In this document: piece by piece, positions 11,625 through 20,425 of the stretch | Layout of the letters: each line of letters begins with the position of its first letter | How positions within the stretch are numbered: position 1 is the stretch's first letter | From: Paraburkholderia lacunae | GTDB taxonomy: Bacteria; Pseudomonadota; Gammaproteobacteria; Burkholderiales; Burkholderiaceae | Assembly (NCBI RefSeq): GCF_003353175.1 | Contig: NZ_QHKS01000011.1 | Coordinates: 186,001-250,000 of the forward strand | Length of the DNA: 64,000 bases | Direction of reading: 5' to 3' | Notes under the pieces: generated by a model | The model's database searches: none | Told to the model about the DNA's origin: nothing | What the model saw: only the letters and a program-made list of their open reading frames with translations | Made by a program: the position numbers and the translations under genes

Positions 11625-11723
11625 TGAAGCTCTCCTTGATGCGCCGGTGGATGGCTGTCTATGACGGGCCGTGGCGCTCGATGCCTATAAAAGCACGTAA
11701 AACATGGCGAATGCAGGCGTGGC

Positions 11724-11750
11724 GCGGCCCGGCCGCTTGCGGCCGGCCGC
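11724..11750. promoter_or_regulatory. GC-rich stem-loop between binding-protein and permease genes
   Basis: GCGGCCCGGCCGC (11724-11736) folds back on GCGGCCGGCCGC (11739-11750) with one bulged C. In ABC operons such hairpins after the first gene often stabilise the binding-protein mRNA or cause partial termination so that the binding protein is made in excess. That role is inferred; there is no T run. Confidence 0.4.
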
Positions 11751-11812
11751 ATCCACTTTGTTCATACCTGGCGGCAACGGTGCTCCCGTGTCCGCCCTCC
11801 CTGCGCAATACG

Positions 11813-12859
11813 TCAGCGGTACTGCCCGGCGTATTTCACGACCTTGTCGATATTGGCCTTGGTGATGAAACCCGGGCCGGAGCCGATATTGCGCGGCCCG
11901 TAAGCGGGTGCCAGGCCGTAAGTTGCGAGACGTTGCTGGAACTTCGGATTCGCCTGCAGGATCTGGCGGATCTTCGCTGGATCGGTGGTGTGTTCCTTCT
12001 TCACGACGGCGAGCACGGCGACCGGGATATAGCCTTGCAGGTAGGGTTGCTGGTCGATTGCGAACTGGATCGTGCCGTCCTGGATGCCCTTGGCGATGTC
12101 ATTGTCGAAGTCGAAGGTCGCGAACCAGACCTTGCCGGCGAGACCCATCTGCTGCAGCGCCTTGATCGTCGGTGCCGCCGACAGCGGGCCGAGAGTCAGT
12201 ACCGCCTGGGTGTTCGGGTGATTGCGCAGGTACGCGCTCACCTTGGATTGCACGCCGGTCGGGTCCTGGCCGGCGTCGAGCGTGGAGGCCTTGAAGTCGA
12301 CGCCGATCGCTTCGGCAAAGCCGCGGCAGCGTTCGAACGAAGCCGGGTTGGTCGCGTAATGGTTGACGCACAGGAACGACTTGATGCCCGCTGCCTTTGC
12401 CTTTTCTCCGGCGGCTTTGCCCGCGGCGTATTCCGGCTGGCCGACGTGCATGAGCGCGCCGAGTTGGGCGCTTTGCTCTTCGGTGCCGGAGTTGATCGTG
12501 ACGAGCGGGATGTGTTTCTGAGTGACCTTGGCGATCGAACTCTTGAGCACGTCGAAGTCGGCGATCGAGACGATCACGCCGTCGTAGTTGCGTGCGGCGC
12601 CCTGTTCAACCAGGCGTGCCATATCGGCGATGTCGCCGTTCGGCGGATTGCGGTAGTCGGTCTCGACGTTGAAGTCCTCGTCGGCCTGTTTGATGGCGTT
12701 CTTGATGGTGTTCCACCACGAATCCGAATCCGGCGCGTGGCTGATCAGCACGAAGTGGCCGTCAGCCGCGCGGGCGGCGGACGCCGCACCGAATCCCGTC
12801 GCCAACGTCAATGCCGTTACCAGAATCCTGAGCGTAGCCTTGCCATTGCAAAGTCTCAT
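11813..12859 (-). CDS. Periplasmic sugar-binding protein of an inositol ABC transporter
   Basis: The 348-residue product has a signal peptide (about 29 residues, ending ASAARA-A) and belongs to the ribose-binding-like group (Peripla_BP_4). Typical segments are GHFVLISHAPDSDSWWNTIK at the mature N-terminus, ADMARLVEQGAARNYDGVIV, and ATFDFDNDIAKGIQDGTIQF. It is first in the minus-strand operon, followed by the permease, the ATPase and iolC-D-E-B. I chose the ATG at 12859 because AAGGTGGAG precedes it and the signal peptide starts there. The iol context makes myo-inositol, or a relative such as scyllo-inositol, the likely ligand; binding-site residues were not checked structurally. Confidence 0.9.
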   Translation of the reverse strand: MRLCNGKATLRILVTALTLATGFGAASAARAADGHFVLISHAPDSDSWWNTIKNAIKQADEDFNVETDYRNPPNGDIADMARLVEQGAARNYDGVIVSIADFDVLKSSIAKVTQKHIPLVTINSGTEEQSAQLGALMHVGQPEYAAGKAAGEKAKAAGIKSFLCVNHYATNPASFERCRGFAEAIGVDFKASTLDAGQDPTGVQSKVSAYLRNHPNTQAVLTLGPLSAAPTIKALQQMGLAGKVWFATFDFDNDIAKGIQDGTIQFAIDQQPYLQGYIPVAVLAVVKKEHTTDPAKIRQILQANPKFQQRLATYGLAPAYGPRNIGSGPGFITKANIDKVVKYAGQYR

Positions 12860-12964
12860 TGTCTCCACCTTTCTCGGTCTATCGTTATTGAAGGAGCGTC
12901 TGGCGGGCTTTCCATCTGCACAGGTACCGGCACATGTTCGCCGAAGCACCATCGCTCACGACCA

Positions 12965-12993
12965 AGATTAGGTCATCTTTCGACGTGTTGCAA
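12965..12993 (-). promoter_or_regulatory. Putative sigma-70 promoter of the inositol transporter-iolCDEB operon
   Basis: On the minus strand TTGCAA (12993-12988) and TAATCT (12970-12965) are 17 bases apart, placing the transcript start about 100 bases before the binding-protein gene. A palindrome ATGAAAATTTCAT (12993-13005) touches the -35 box, and the IolR-type operator lies about 22 bases further upstream. Confidence 0.5.
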
Positions 12994-13014
12994 TGAAAAT
13001 TTCATGACAAATAA

Positions 13015-13036
13015 AAATGGAAAATGCATTCCATTT
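13015..13036. promoter_or_regulatory. Putative IolR operator, GGAA-N6-TTCC
   Basis: AAATGGAA and TTCCATTT form an 8-base inverted repeat around a 6-base spacer. Its core GGAA-N6-TTCC (13019-13032) equals the palindrome I recall for the RpiR-type IolR of Sinorhizobium meliloti. It lies in the divergent region between the RpiR-family gene and the transport/catabolic operon, overlapping the likely -35 region of the regulator gene. Binding by the adjacent regulator, with relief by an inositol metabolite, is inferred. Confidence 0.65.
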
Positions 13037-13057
13037 GGCGTGGCGCCTGCCTATAAT
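13029..13057 (+). promoter_or_regulatory. Putative promoter of the iolR-iolG operon
   Basis: A perfect TATAAT (13052-13057) lies 17 bases after TTCCAT (13029-13034), which is a poor -35 box and forms one half of the IolR-type operator. A bound regulator would block RNA polymerase here, giving autorepression. Confidence 0.45.
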
Positions 13058-13132
13058 CGGCAGCGTCAACGCGCCGTGCGGCGGGCCTGGAACGGCTCTG
13101 CGGCACCGCAATAGAGCCACGAAGAGAGAGCC

Positions 13133-14014
13133 ATGGCGGAAGAGAGCACCGAAGAATTGCCGAGCGTCGAAGAATTGATGCAGCGCATCGCGGAAAACTA
13201 CGAAGCGTTGCCGCGTCAGTTGAAGAGCGTCGCCACGTATATCGAGCAGCATCGGGCGAGCGTGATGGTGGATCGCACCAGCGACATCGCGGCGAGCTGC
13301 GGCGTGCATCCGTCGGCCGTGGTGCGCTTCGCGCAACGTTTCGGCTTCTCCGGGTTCTCTGATTTGCAGGCCGTGTTTCGTCAGGCGTATACGGGGCAGG
13401 GCACGTCGTCGCCGAGTTATCAGCAGCGCATTCGCAAGCTGATCGACGAGAAGCCCGGCGCGTTGTCCGGCGGCGCGGTGGCGCGCGAATTCATCGCGGC
13501 TTCGCGTGGCGGTCTCGAAGAACTCGAGGCCGGTCTCGACGACACGCAGTTCGACGCCGCGGTGAAGATGCTGCAACAGGCCGAGAACATCTACGTGGTC
13601 GGTGTGCGGCGCTCGTTTCCGGTGGCGAGTTACATCGTCTACGCGTTGCAGCACACGCCCAAGCGCGTGCATCTGGTGTCGGGTTTCGGCGGCATGTATC
13701 GCGAGCAGATCCGCAGCGTCAAGAAGGGCGACGTGGTGATCGCGATCAGCTTCGCGCCTTATGGCAAGGAAACGCAGTACTGCTTGCGCGTGGCGCACCA
13801 CCATCAGGCGAAGACGCTGGTGATTACCGATAGCCAGCTGTCGCCGCTCGCCCGCTATGCCACCACCCAACTGTATGTGAAAGAGGGCAGCGCGTTTGCT
13901 TTCCGCTCGCTGACCAGCACGATCTGTTTGTGCCAGGCGCTGTTCATCGCGCTCGCGTACAAGCTCGAATTGAACGTAGAAGAATCCAAAGACAGTGGAG
14001 GATACGATGACTGA
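13133..14014 (+). CDS. iolR: RpiR-family transcriptional regulator of inositol catabolism (IolR-type)
   Basis: The 293-residue protein has an N-terminal RpiR helix-turn-helix domain (about residues 15-95, including SDIAASCGVHPSAVVRFAQR) and a C-terminal SIS sugar-phosphate-binding domain (about 130-275, including GVRRSFPVASYIVYAL and KKGDVVIAISFAPYG). RpiR-type regulators sense phosphosugars; in proteobacterial iol loci they repress the pathway until an inositol intermediate appears. The gene is divergent from the transporter operon, shares with it an operator-bearing intergenic region, and its stop overlaps iolG by eight bases, so the regulator and dehydrogenase are cotranscribed. GAGAGAG precedes the start. 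Calling it iolR rests on context and family. Confidence 0.85.
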   Translation: MAEESTEELPSVEELMQRIAENYEALPRQLKSVATYIEQHRASVMVDRTSDIAASCGVHPSAVVRFAQRFGFSGFSDLQAVFRQAYTGQGTSSPSYQQRIRKLIDEKPGALSGGAVAREFIAASRGGLEELEAGLDDTQFDAAVKMLQQAENIYVVGVRRSFPVASYIVYALQHTPKRVHLVSGFGGMYREQIRSVKKGDVVIAISFAPYGKETQYCLRVAHHHQAKTLVITDSQLSPLARYATTQLYVKEGSAFAFRSLTSTICLCQALFIALAYKLELNVEESKDSGGYDD

Positions 14015-15029
14015 AACGGCAGGCGGCAAGACGATTGATGTGGCGGTGTTCGGCGCGGGGCGCATCGGCAGGATTCATGCGGCGAATCTTGCGCGGCAAC
14101 CGGGCGTGCGGCTCAAGTACGTGGTCGATGTGAATCGCGAGGCGGCTGCGGCGCTCGCCGCCGAACACGGCGCGCAGGTTGCGGATATCGACGGCGCGAT
14201 GGGCGATGCGTCGATCGGTGCAACGGTGATCTGTTCGAGCACGGATACGCACGCGGATCTGATCATGAAATCCGCCGCGCAGAAGAAGCACGTGTTCTGC
14301 GAGAAGCCGGTGGACCTGACGCTGGAGCGCGCACGTGCGTGCGCCGAAGCCGTCGAGCACGCGGGCGTGGTGTGCATGATCGGTTTCCAGCGCCGTTTCG
14401 ATCCGACGTTCTCCGCATTGAAAGCGCGTGTCGACGCAGGCGAGATCGGCACGCCGGAAATGCTGGTGGTGACGAGCCGCGATCCGGGCGCGCCGCCGGT
14501 CGAATACATCAGGCATTCGGGCGGCATCTTCAAGGACATGCTGATTCACGACTTCGACATCTTCCGCTGGATTCTCGACGACGAAGCCGACACGCTGCAC
14601 GCCACCGGCAGTTGTTTGAGCGACCCGGCGATTGCCGAGGCGGGCGATATCGATTCGACCGCGGTGACGATCCGCACGAAGCGCGGGCGTCTGTGCCAGA
14701 TCAATACGGCGCGCCGCGCGGCGTATGGTTACGATCAGCGCTTCGAAGTGCTCGGCAGCGCGGGCATGTTGCAGGCAGGCAATGTGCGGCCCACCGAAGT
14801 CGTCGCGTTTTCGAAAACCGAGGTGTCGAGCGACGTGCCCGAAGCATTTTTCCTCGAACGCTATCGCGCGGCGTATGCACTGGAAATCGCCCATTTCTTC
14901 GACGCGATTACGCACGGCAAGCCGGTTCGCACGACCGTCGCCGACGGCCTGAAAGCCCTCGAACTGGCCGATGCCGCGACGCGCTCGTGGCGTGAAGGAC
15001 GTGCGGTGAAGCTCGGGGAGGTGTCGTGA
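14007..15029 (+). CDS. iolG: Myo-inositol 2-dehydrogenase
   Basis: This 340-residue Gfo/Idh/MocA oxidoreductase carries the NAD-binding GAGRIGRIHAANL motif near the N-terminus, the CEKPVDL motif with the conserved Lys, and HDFDIFRWIL with Asp and His in the C-terminal substrate domain. It oxidises myo-inositol to 2-keto-myo-inositol, the first step of the pathway whose later enzymes IolE, IolD, IolB and IolC are on the opposite strand. The ATG at 14007 is six bases after GGAG; a GTG four codons earlier is less likely. It overlaps iolR upstream and touches the second dehydrogenase downstream (TGATG). Length is normal. Confidence 0.93.
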   Translation: MTETAGGKTIDVAVFGAGRIGRIHAANLARQPGVRLKYVVDVNREAAAALAAEHGAQVADIDGAMGDASIGATVICSSTDTHADLIMKSAAQKKHVFCEKPVDLTLERARACAEAVEHAGVVCMIGFQRRFDPTFSALKARVDAGEIGTPEMLVVTSRDPGAPPVEYIRHSGGIFKDMLIHDFDIFRWILDDEADTLHATGSCLSDPAIAEAGDIDSTAVTIRTKRGRLCQINTARRAAYGYDQRFEVLGSAGMLQAGNVRPTEVVAFSKTEVSSDVPEAFFLERYRAAYALEIAHFFDAITHGKPVRTTVADGLKALELADAATRSWREGRAVKLGEVS

Positions 15030-16057
15030 TGACGGCGGCTAGCGGACGGCTTCGGTTGGGCGTGGTCGGTTTGGGGCGTCTGGGCAAGCGCCACGCGGAG
15101 AATCTGGCCTATCGCGTACCGGGCGCGGCTCTGGTGGCCGCGTGCAGTCCGATCGAAGAGGAACGGGCCTGGGCGCGCGAAACCTTGCCCGCGCCGCGTC
15201 TCTACGCCGACTACGCGGACCTGCTCGCCGATCGCGAGGTGGATGCAGTGTGGCTCGTCACGCCTTCGTCGTTGCACGCGCAACAGATCGTCGATGCGCT
15301 GCGCGCCGGCAAACACGTGTTCTGCGAGAAACCGTTGTCGCTGGATCTTGCCGAATGCGAACGCGTGCTGGCCGAAGCCGCGCGTTATCCGCATCTGCAG
15401 ACCACCATCGGATTCATGCGCCGTTTCGATCCGAGCTACAAGGACGCGTTCGACAAGATCGAGGCGGGGGCGATTGGCCGGCCATTCCTCGTCCGCTCGC
15501 AGACCACCGACAAGAACGATACCGATGGTTTCTTCGTGCGTTTCGCGGCGACCTCCGGCGGCATCTTTCTCGACTGCACCGTGCACGATATCGACGTGGC
15601 CCGCTGGCTGCTCGGCAAACCGCGCGCGAGGCGCGTGTTCGCGACGGGCACGGTCGCGCTGCACGAAGGCTTGCGCGAATTCGGCGACGTGGATAACGGT
15701 GTGGCGGTCTGCGAGTTCGAGGACGGCAAGCTCGCGATGTTCTACGCGTCGCGCACGCAAGCGCACGGCAACGATACGCATAGCGAAGTGATCGGCACGG
15801 CCGGGGCGTTGGCGATCGGGCACAATCCGCGCGCAAATCGCGTCGAGATTTATGACGCGGGCGGGATCCGCAACGAGTGCACGCCGAGTTTCTTCGATCG
15901 ATTCGAGGATGCGTTTTTGCACGAGGCGCGTGCGTTCGTCGCGGCGGTGCAGGGCGGGGGACAGAGCGGCGCGACGCTCGCCGATGCGCTCGAGGCTACG
16001 CGGATTGGGATGGCGATGCGGGCGTCGCTGCAAAGCGGTGAGGCGGTGGTGCTGTGA
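15029..16057 (+). CDS. Gfo/Idh/MocA-family dehydrogenase, probably an inositol (scyllo-inositol-like) dehydrogenase
   Basis: The 342-residue protein is a paralogue of the upstream IolG, with GLGRLGKRHAENL for NAD binding, HVFCEKPLSLDL, and HDIDVARWLLG as the catalytic Asp/His region. The ATG at 15029 overlaps the iolG stop by one base (TGATG), with GGGGAG upstream; a GTG three bases earlier is possible. A second dehydrogenase beside iolG often oxidises another stereoisomer (scyllo- or chiro-inositol) to the same inosose. The exact substrate cannot be read from sequence, so no symbol is given. Confidence 0.85.
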   Translation: MTAASGRLRLGVVGLGRLGKRHAENLAYRVPGAALVAACSPIEEERAWARETLPAPRLYADYADLLADREVDAVWLVTPSSLHAQQIVDALRAGKHVFCEKPLSLDLAECERVLAEAARYPHLQTTIGFMRRFDPSYKDAFDKIEAGAIGRPFLVRSQTTDKNDTDGFFVRFAATSGGIFLDCTVHDIDVARWLLGKPRARRVFATGTVALHEGLREFGDVDNGVAVCEFEDGKLAMFYASRTQAHGNDTHSEVIGTAGALAIGHNPRANRVEIYDAGGIRNECTPSFFDRFEDAFLHEARAFVAAVQGGGQSGATLADALEATRIGMAMRASLQSGEAVVL

Positions 16058-16192
16058 TGTTGGCCGGCGCGGCACCACAAAAACGAACACCGTCATCCTG
16101 CTGTCACGCCCAGCGGCCAAGCCAACGCTGCGGTAGAATTTGACCCTCTGTCCGGCGTCGTGCGCGACGCCTCGTCCCGAAGGTCATCGTCG

Positions 16193-16426
16193 ATGCAAAT
16201 TCAGATTCACAAGGAAGTCGATGCGCGCGGGCTGATGTGCCCGCTGCCCATTTTGCGCGCCAAGAAGGCGCTCGCCGACATGGAAAGCGGGCAGATCCTC
16301 AAGGTGCTGGCCACCGATCCGGGCTCGCAACGCGATTTCGCCGCGTTCGCGAAGCAAACCGGCAATGAAATCGTCGAAAGCTCGGCGCAAGACAAGATTT
16401 TTACGTTCCTGATGCGTCGGCGTTAG
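16193..16426 (+). CDS. TusA/SirA-family sulfurtransferase-like protein
   Basis: This 77-residue protein contains the family signature DARGLMCPLPILRAKKAL with the CPxP motif (Cys16). Members relay persulfide sulfur, as TusA does in 2-thiouridine synthesis on tRNA, or act in other sulfur-trafficking and redox tasks; the Cys is the sulfur carrier. The end of the protein (DKIFTFLMRRR) is the usual beta strand. The ATG at 16193 fits the family; no strong ribosome binding site is visible. A TAGAAT hexamer near 16134 may be its -10 box. Which TusA-like role it has is open. Followed by a strong two-way terminator. Confidence 0.88.
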   Translation: MQIQIHKEVDARGLMCPLPILRAKKALADMESGQILKVLATDPGSQRDFAAFAKQTGNEIVESSAQDKIFTFLMRRR

Positions 16427-16505
16427 TGCGACCGCTGACTCAGCAGCACTGGGTCGCGCAAAACCAGAACCGTTAGAACCGTTAGAACTGTTTGGCGCCC
16501 AAATC

Positions 16506-16548
16506 AAAAGGCGCTGTGCCCGCGAATGCGGGGCACAGCGCCTTTTTT
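16506..16548. terminator. Bidirectional rho-independent terminator
   Basis: GGCGCTGTGCCC (16510-16521) pairs perfectly with GGGCACAGCGCC (16531-16542), followed by six T on the plus strand and flanked by four A on the left. It terminates the TusA-like gene and, read on the other strand, galU. Confidence 0.9.
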
Positions 16549-16590
16549 ACTTGGTGCCGGGGTCAGACACGCTTCCCGGCGAGTCGCCGT

Positions 16591-17472
16591 TCAGCCTTCC
16601 AGCACCGGCGAACGCGTGCGCAGATACTCGTCGAAATCCGCTGCCACTTCCGGGTGCCTCAGCGCGAACTCGACCGTCGCCTTCAGGTAACCGAGCTTGC
16701 TGCCGCAGTCGAAACGCGTGCCGTGGTACTTGTACGCGAGCACCTGTTCGTCGGCGAGCAGCGACTGGATCGCGTCCGTCAGTTGCAGTTCGCCGCCTGC
16801 GCCCGGCTTCAGCGCGCGCAGATGTTCGAAGATGCGCGGCTTCAGCACATAGCGGCCCACCACGCCGAGATTCGACGGCGCCACCTCCGGCTCAGGTTTT
16901 TCGACGATGCCCGACATCTTGATGATCGAGTCTTCCCACTCCTTGCCGTCGACGATGCCGTACGACTTCGTGTCCGTGGCCGGGATCTCTTCGACACCGA
17001 TCACCGAGCTGTGATAGTGGTCGAACACCTCGATCATCTGCGTCATCACGGGCGGCGTGCCGTACAGCAGGTCGTCCGCGAGGATCACGGCGAACGGGTT
17101 GTCGCCCACCAGTTTTTCGGCGCACATCACCGCGTGGCCGAGGCCGAGCGCTTCCGGCTGGCGCACATAGAAGCAGTCGACATGGCTCGGCTTGATGCTG
17201 CGCACCAGCTCCAGCAGCTTGGCCTTGCCGCGCGCTTCGAGTTCGGCCTCGATTTCGTATGACTTATCGAAGTGGTCTTCGATCGCGCGCTTGCTGCGGC
17301 CGGTGACGAAGATCATTTCCGTGATGCCCGCTGCCATCGCCTCTTCCACCGCGTATTGAATCAGCGGCTTGTCGACGATCGGCAGCATTTCCTTCGGGCT
17401 TGCCTTCGTGGCAGGGAGGAACCGGGTGCCGAGACCTGCTACCGGAAATACCGCCTTTGTAACTTTTAGCAT
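16591..17472 (-). CDS. galU: UTP-glucose-1-phosphate uridylyltransferase
   Basis: The 293-residue protein begins MLKVTKAVFPVAGLGTRFLP, with the nucleotidyltransferase motif GLGTRFLPATKASPKEMLP that binds UTP, then VDKPLIQYAVEEA. It makes UDP-glucose for lipopolysaccharide, exopolysaccharide and trehalose or glycolipid synthesis. The ATG at 17472 gives the standard N-terminus; AGGGT lies upstream. It lies downstream of valS in the same direction (73-base gap) and shares a terminator with the convergent TusA-like gene. Length is normal for bacterial GalU. Confidence 0.95.
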   Translation of the reverse strand: MLKVTKAVFPVAGLGTRFLPATKASPKEMLPIVDKPLIQYAVEEAMAAGITEMIFVTGRSKRAIEDHFDKSYEIEAELEARGKAKLLELVRSIKPSHVDCFYVRQPEALGLGHAVMCAEKLVGDNPFAVILADDLLYGTPPVMTQMIEVFDHYHSSVIGVEEIPATDTKSYGIVDGKEWEDSIIKMSGIVEKPEPEVAPSNLGVVGRYVLKPRIFEHLRALKPGAGGELQLTDAIQSLLADEQVLAYKYHGTRFDCGSKLGYLKATVEFALRHPEVAADFDEYLRTRSPVLEG

Positions 17473-17545
17473 GTGAGTACCCTGAGTCTTCTGGTTTAGC
17501 TTCGGGTTCGTGCCCACCCGCGAGAGGCGGACACGAAGCCTTCGA

Positions 17546-20425
17546 TCAGGCCGGCAAGCGCGCCAGTTGAGCTTTCAGCTTGCCGACAGTGGTTTCATAT
17601 TCTGCCAGCCTTTTCTGCTCCTGCTCGACGACCGCGGGCGGCGCCTTTGCCACAAAGCTTTCATTCTGCAATTTGGCATTGCATTTGGTGACTTCCGTGG
17701 CGAGCCGCGCGATCTCCTTCGACAGACGCTCGCGTTCGACGGCCACGTCGATCTCCACCTTCAACACCAGCTTGTCGCTCCCTACGATAGCAATCGGCGC
17801 GCCATCCGCCTGCGCATCCAGCGTCGCCTCGTCGGCAATGATCTGCACTTCCGACAAACGGGCGAGCGCCTGAGCGTACGGTGCGAAGGTGCGCAGGCGC
17901 TCGGCGTTGCCGGTCGCGAGCAGCGGCACCCTGGTCGCCGGCGACAGATTCATCTCGCCGCGCAGATTCCGGCACGCATCGATGACCGCCTTCAGGTCCG
18001 CCACCCATTGCTCCGCACCCTCGTCGAGCTTCGACAGATCGGCAACGGGGTAAGGCTGCACCATGATGGACGCTTCGCCCTCGGCCTTGCCCTGCGGATA
18101 ACGATCGGCCAGCGGCGCTACTTTTTGCCACAACGCCTCGGTGATGAACGGAATCACCGGATGCGCGAGGCGCAATACGGTTTCGAGCACGCGCAGCAGC
18201 GTGCGGCGCGTGGCGCGCTGCTGGTTCGGCTGACCCGTCTGGATCTGCACCTTGGCGAGTTCGAGGTACCAGTCACAGTATTCGTCCCACACGAACTTGT
18301 ATAGGGCGTTGGCCACATTGTCGAAGCGATAGTCGGCGAACCCCTTGGCGATTTCCGCTTCTACGCGTTGCAGGTGCGAGACGATCCAGCGGTCGGCCGA
18401 CGAGAAATTCAGGTGGCCGTCCGGACCGCATTCGCCGCATTGCTCCGGCTTGCCGAAACCGCAGTCGTGGCCTTCGCAGTTCATCAGCACGAAGCGCGTG
18501 GCGTTCCACAGCTTGTTGCAGAAGTTGCGATAGCCTTCGCAGCGCGCCAGATCGAAGTTGACGTTGCGCCCGAGCGTGGCCATCGACGCCATCGTGAAGC
18601 GCAGCGCGTCGGTGCCGAAGGCCGCAATGCCGTCCGGGAATTCCTTGCGGGTTTTCTTTTCGATCGACGCGGCCTGCTTCGGATTCATCAGACCGGTGGT
18701 GCGCTTGGCGACCAGCGAGTCGAGATCGATGCCGTCGACGATATCGATCGGGTCGAGCGTGTTGCCCTTGCTCTTCGACATCTTCTGGCCTTCGTGGTCG
18801 CGCACCAGACCGTGCACGTAGACCGTGTCGAACGGCACCTTGCCGGTGAAATGCGTGGTCATCATGACCATGCGCGCGACCCAGAAGAAGATGATGTCGA
18901 AGCCCGTGACCAGCACCGACGACGGCAGGAAGTGCTTCAGCTCCGTCGTTTCGTTGGGCCAGCCGAGCGACGAGAACGGCACCAGCGCCGACGAGAACCA
19001 CGTGTCGAGCACGTCTTCGTCGCGCTTCAGGGCGCCCGTATAGCCGGCCGCGGCGGCCTTGGCACGGACTTCCTCTTCTGTCTTGGCAACGAAGATTTCA
19101 CCGTTTTCGCCGTACCACGCCGGGATCTGATGGCCCCACCAGAGTTGCCGCGAGATGCACCAGTCCTGGATGTTTTCGAGCCATTGGTAGTAGGTGGTGG
19201 TCCAGTTTTCCGGCACGAATCTGATTTCGCCGCTGCGGACCACGTCCAATGCCGTTTGCGCGATCGACTTGCCCGGATTGAAGGTGCCTTCCGGCGCCGG
19301 CTTGCTCATCGCGACGAACCATTGGTCCGTGAGCATCGGCTCGATCACGACGCCGGTGCGGTCGCCGCGCGGCACCATCAGCTTGTGCGGCTTGACCGAC
19401 TCGAGCAGACCGAGCGCTTCGAGGTCGGCCACGACTTGCCTGCGCGCTTCGAAACGGTCCAGACCGCGGTATTGTTCCGGCGCGTTGTCGTTGATCTTCG
19501 CGTCGAGCGTGAGGATTTCGATTTGCGGCAGCTGGTGGCGCAGGCCGACCTGATAGTCGTTGAAATCGTGCGCGGGCGTGACTTTCACGACGCCGGTGCC
19601 GAATTCGCGGTCGACGTAGTCGTCGGCGATGATCGGGATTTCGCGGCCGGTGAGCGGCAGCCTGACCGTTTTGCCGATCAGGTGCGCGTAGCGCTCGTCT
19701 TCCGGATGGACCATGGCGGCGGTGTCGCCGAGCATGGTTTCCGGGCGCGTGGTGGCGACCGTCAGATGGCCGGAGCCGTCCGCGAGCGGGTAGTGGATAT
19801 GCCAGAGGTGACCGTTTTCTTCTTCGCTGACCACTTCGAGGTCGGAGACGGCGGTGAGCAGCACCGGGTCCCAGTTCACGAGGCGTTTGCCGCGATAGAT
19901 CAGACCCTGCTCATACAGGCGGACGAAAACGTCGCGCACGGCAGCCGACATTTTGTCGTCCATCGTGAAGTATTCGCGCGGCCAGTCGATCGACGCACCG
20001 AGGCGGCGCACCTGATTCGTGATGGTCGAGCCGGATTGCTGCTTCCATTCCCAGACGCGTTCGGTAAATTTTTCGCGGCCGAGGTCGTGGCGCGAAACGC
20101 CCTGGGCGTCCAGCTGGCGCTCGACCACGATTTGCGTGGCGATGCCCGCGTGGTCCGTGCCCGGCACCCACAGGGTGTTTTCGCCGAGCATGCGGTGATA
20201 GCGGGTGAGGCCGTCCATGATCGTCTGATTGAACGCGTGGCCCATGTGAAGGGTGCCGGTGACGTTCGGCGGAGGCAGTTGAATCGAGAAGTTTTTCCTG
20301 TTCTCGTCGAAGGAGGGCGCCGCGTAGGCGCGCTTTTCCCATTCGGGGCCCCAGTGGGCTTCGATGGTGTGGGGCTCGAAGCTTTTGGCAAGCATGGAGG
20401 TGGTGTCGCTCGGGGTCTCGCTCAT
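17546..20425 (-). CDS. valS: Valyl-tRNA synthetase
   Basis: The 959-residue class I synthetase has the HIGH-type motif HMGH at residues 60-63 (PPPNVTGTLHMGHAFN) and the KMSKS loop near residue 548 (GQKMSKSKGNTLDP). Between them lies the CP1 editing domain, and the end is a coiled-coil of charged heptads (VEIDVAVERERLSKEIARLA) typical of ValRS. The start at 20425 gives the usual N-terminus before FEPHTIEAHWGPEWE. It charges tRNA-Val. It is divergent from uvrD across about 140 bases, where the minus strand shows TATAAT (20465-20460). Confidence 0.96.
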   Translation of the reverse strand: MSETPSDTTSMLAKSFEPHTIEAHWGPEWEKRAYAAPSFDENRKNFSIQLPPPNVTGTLHMGHAFNQTIMDGLTRYHRMLGENTLWVPGTDHAGIATQIVVERQLDAQGVSRHDLGREKFTERVWEWKQQSGSTITNQVRRLGASIDWPREYFTMDDKMSAAVRDVFVRLYEQGLIYRGKRLVNWDPVLLTAVSDLEVVSEEENGHLWHIHYPLADGSGHLTVATTRPETMLGDTAAMVHPEDERYAHLIGKTVRLPLTGREIPIIADDYVDREFGTGVVKVTPAHDFNDYQVGLRHQLPQIEILTLDAKINDNAPEQYRGLDRFEARRQVVADLEALGLLESVKPHKLMVPRGDRTGVVIEPMLTDQWFVAMSKPAPEGTFNPGKSIAQTALDVVRSGEIRFVPENWTTTYYQWLENIQDWCISRQLWWGHQIPAWYGENGEIFVAKTEEEVRAKAAAAGYTGALKRDEDVLDTWFSSALVPFSSLGWPNETTELKHFLPSSVLVTGFDIIFFWVARMVMMTTHFTGKVPFDTVYVHGLVRDHEGQKMSKSKGNTLDPIDIVDGIDLDSLVAKRTTGLMNPKQAASIEKKTRKEFPDGIAAFGTDALRFTMASMATLGRNVNFDLARCEGYRNFCNKLWNATRFVLMNCEGHDCGFGKPEQCGECGPDGHLNFSSADRWIVSHLQRVEAEIAKGFADYRFDNVANALYKFVWDEYCDWYLELAKVQIQTGQPNQQRATRRTLLRVLETVLRLAHPVIPFITEALWQKVAPLADRYPQGKAEGEASIMVQPYPVADLSKLDEGAEQWVADLKAVIDACRNLRGEMNLSPATRVPLLATGNAERLRTFAPYAQALARLSEVQIIADEATLDAQADGAPIAIVGSDKLVLKVEIDVAVERERLSKEIARLATEVTKCNAKLQNESFVAKAPPAVVEQEQKRLAEYETTVGKLKAQLARLPA

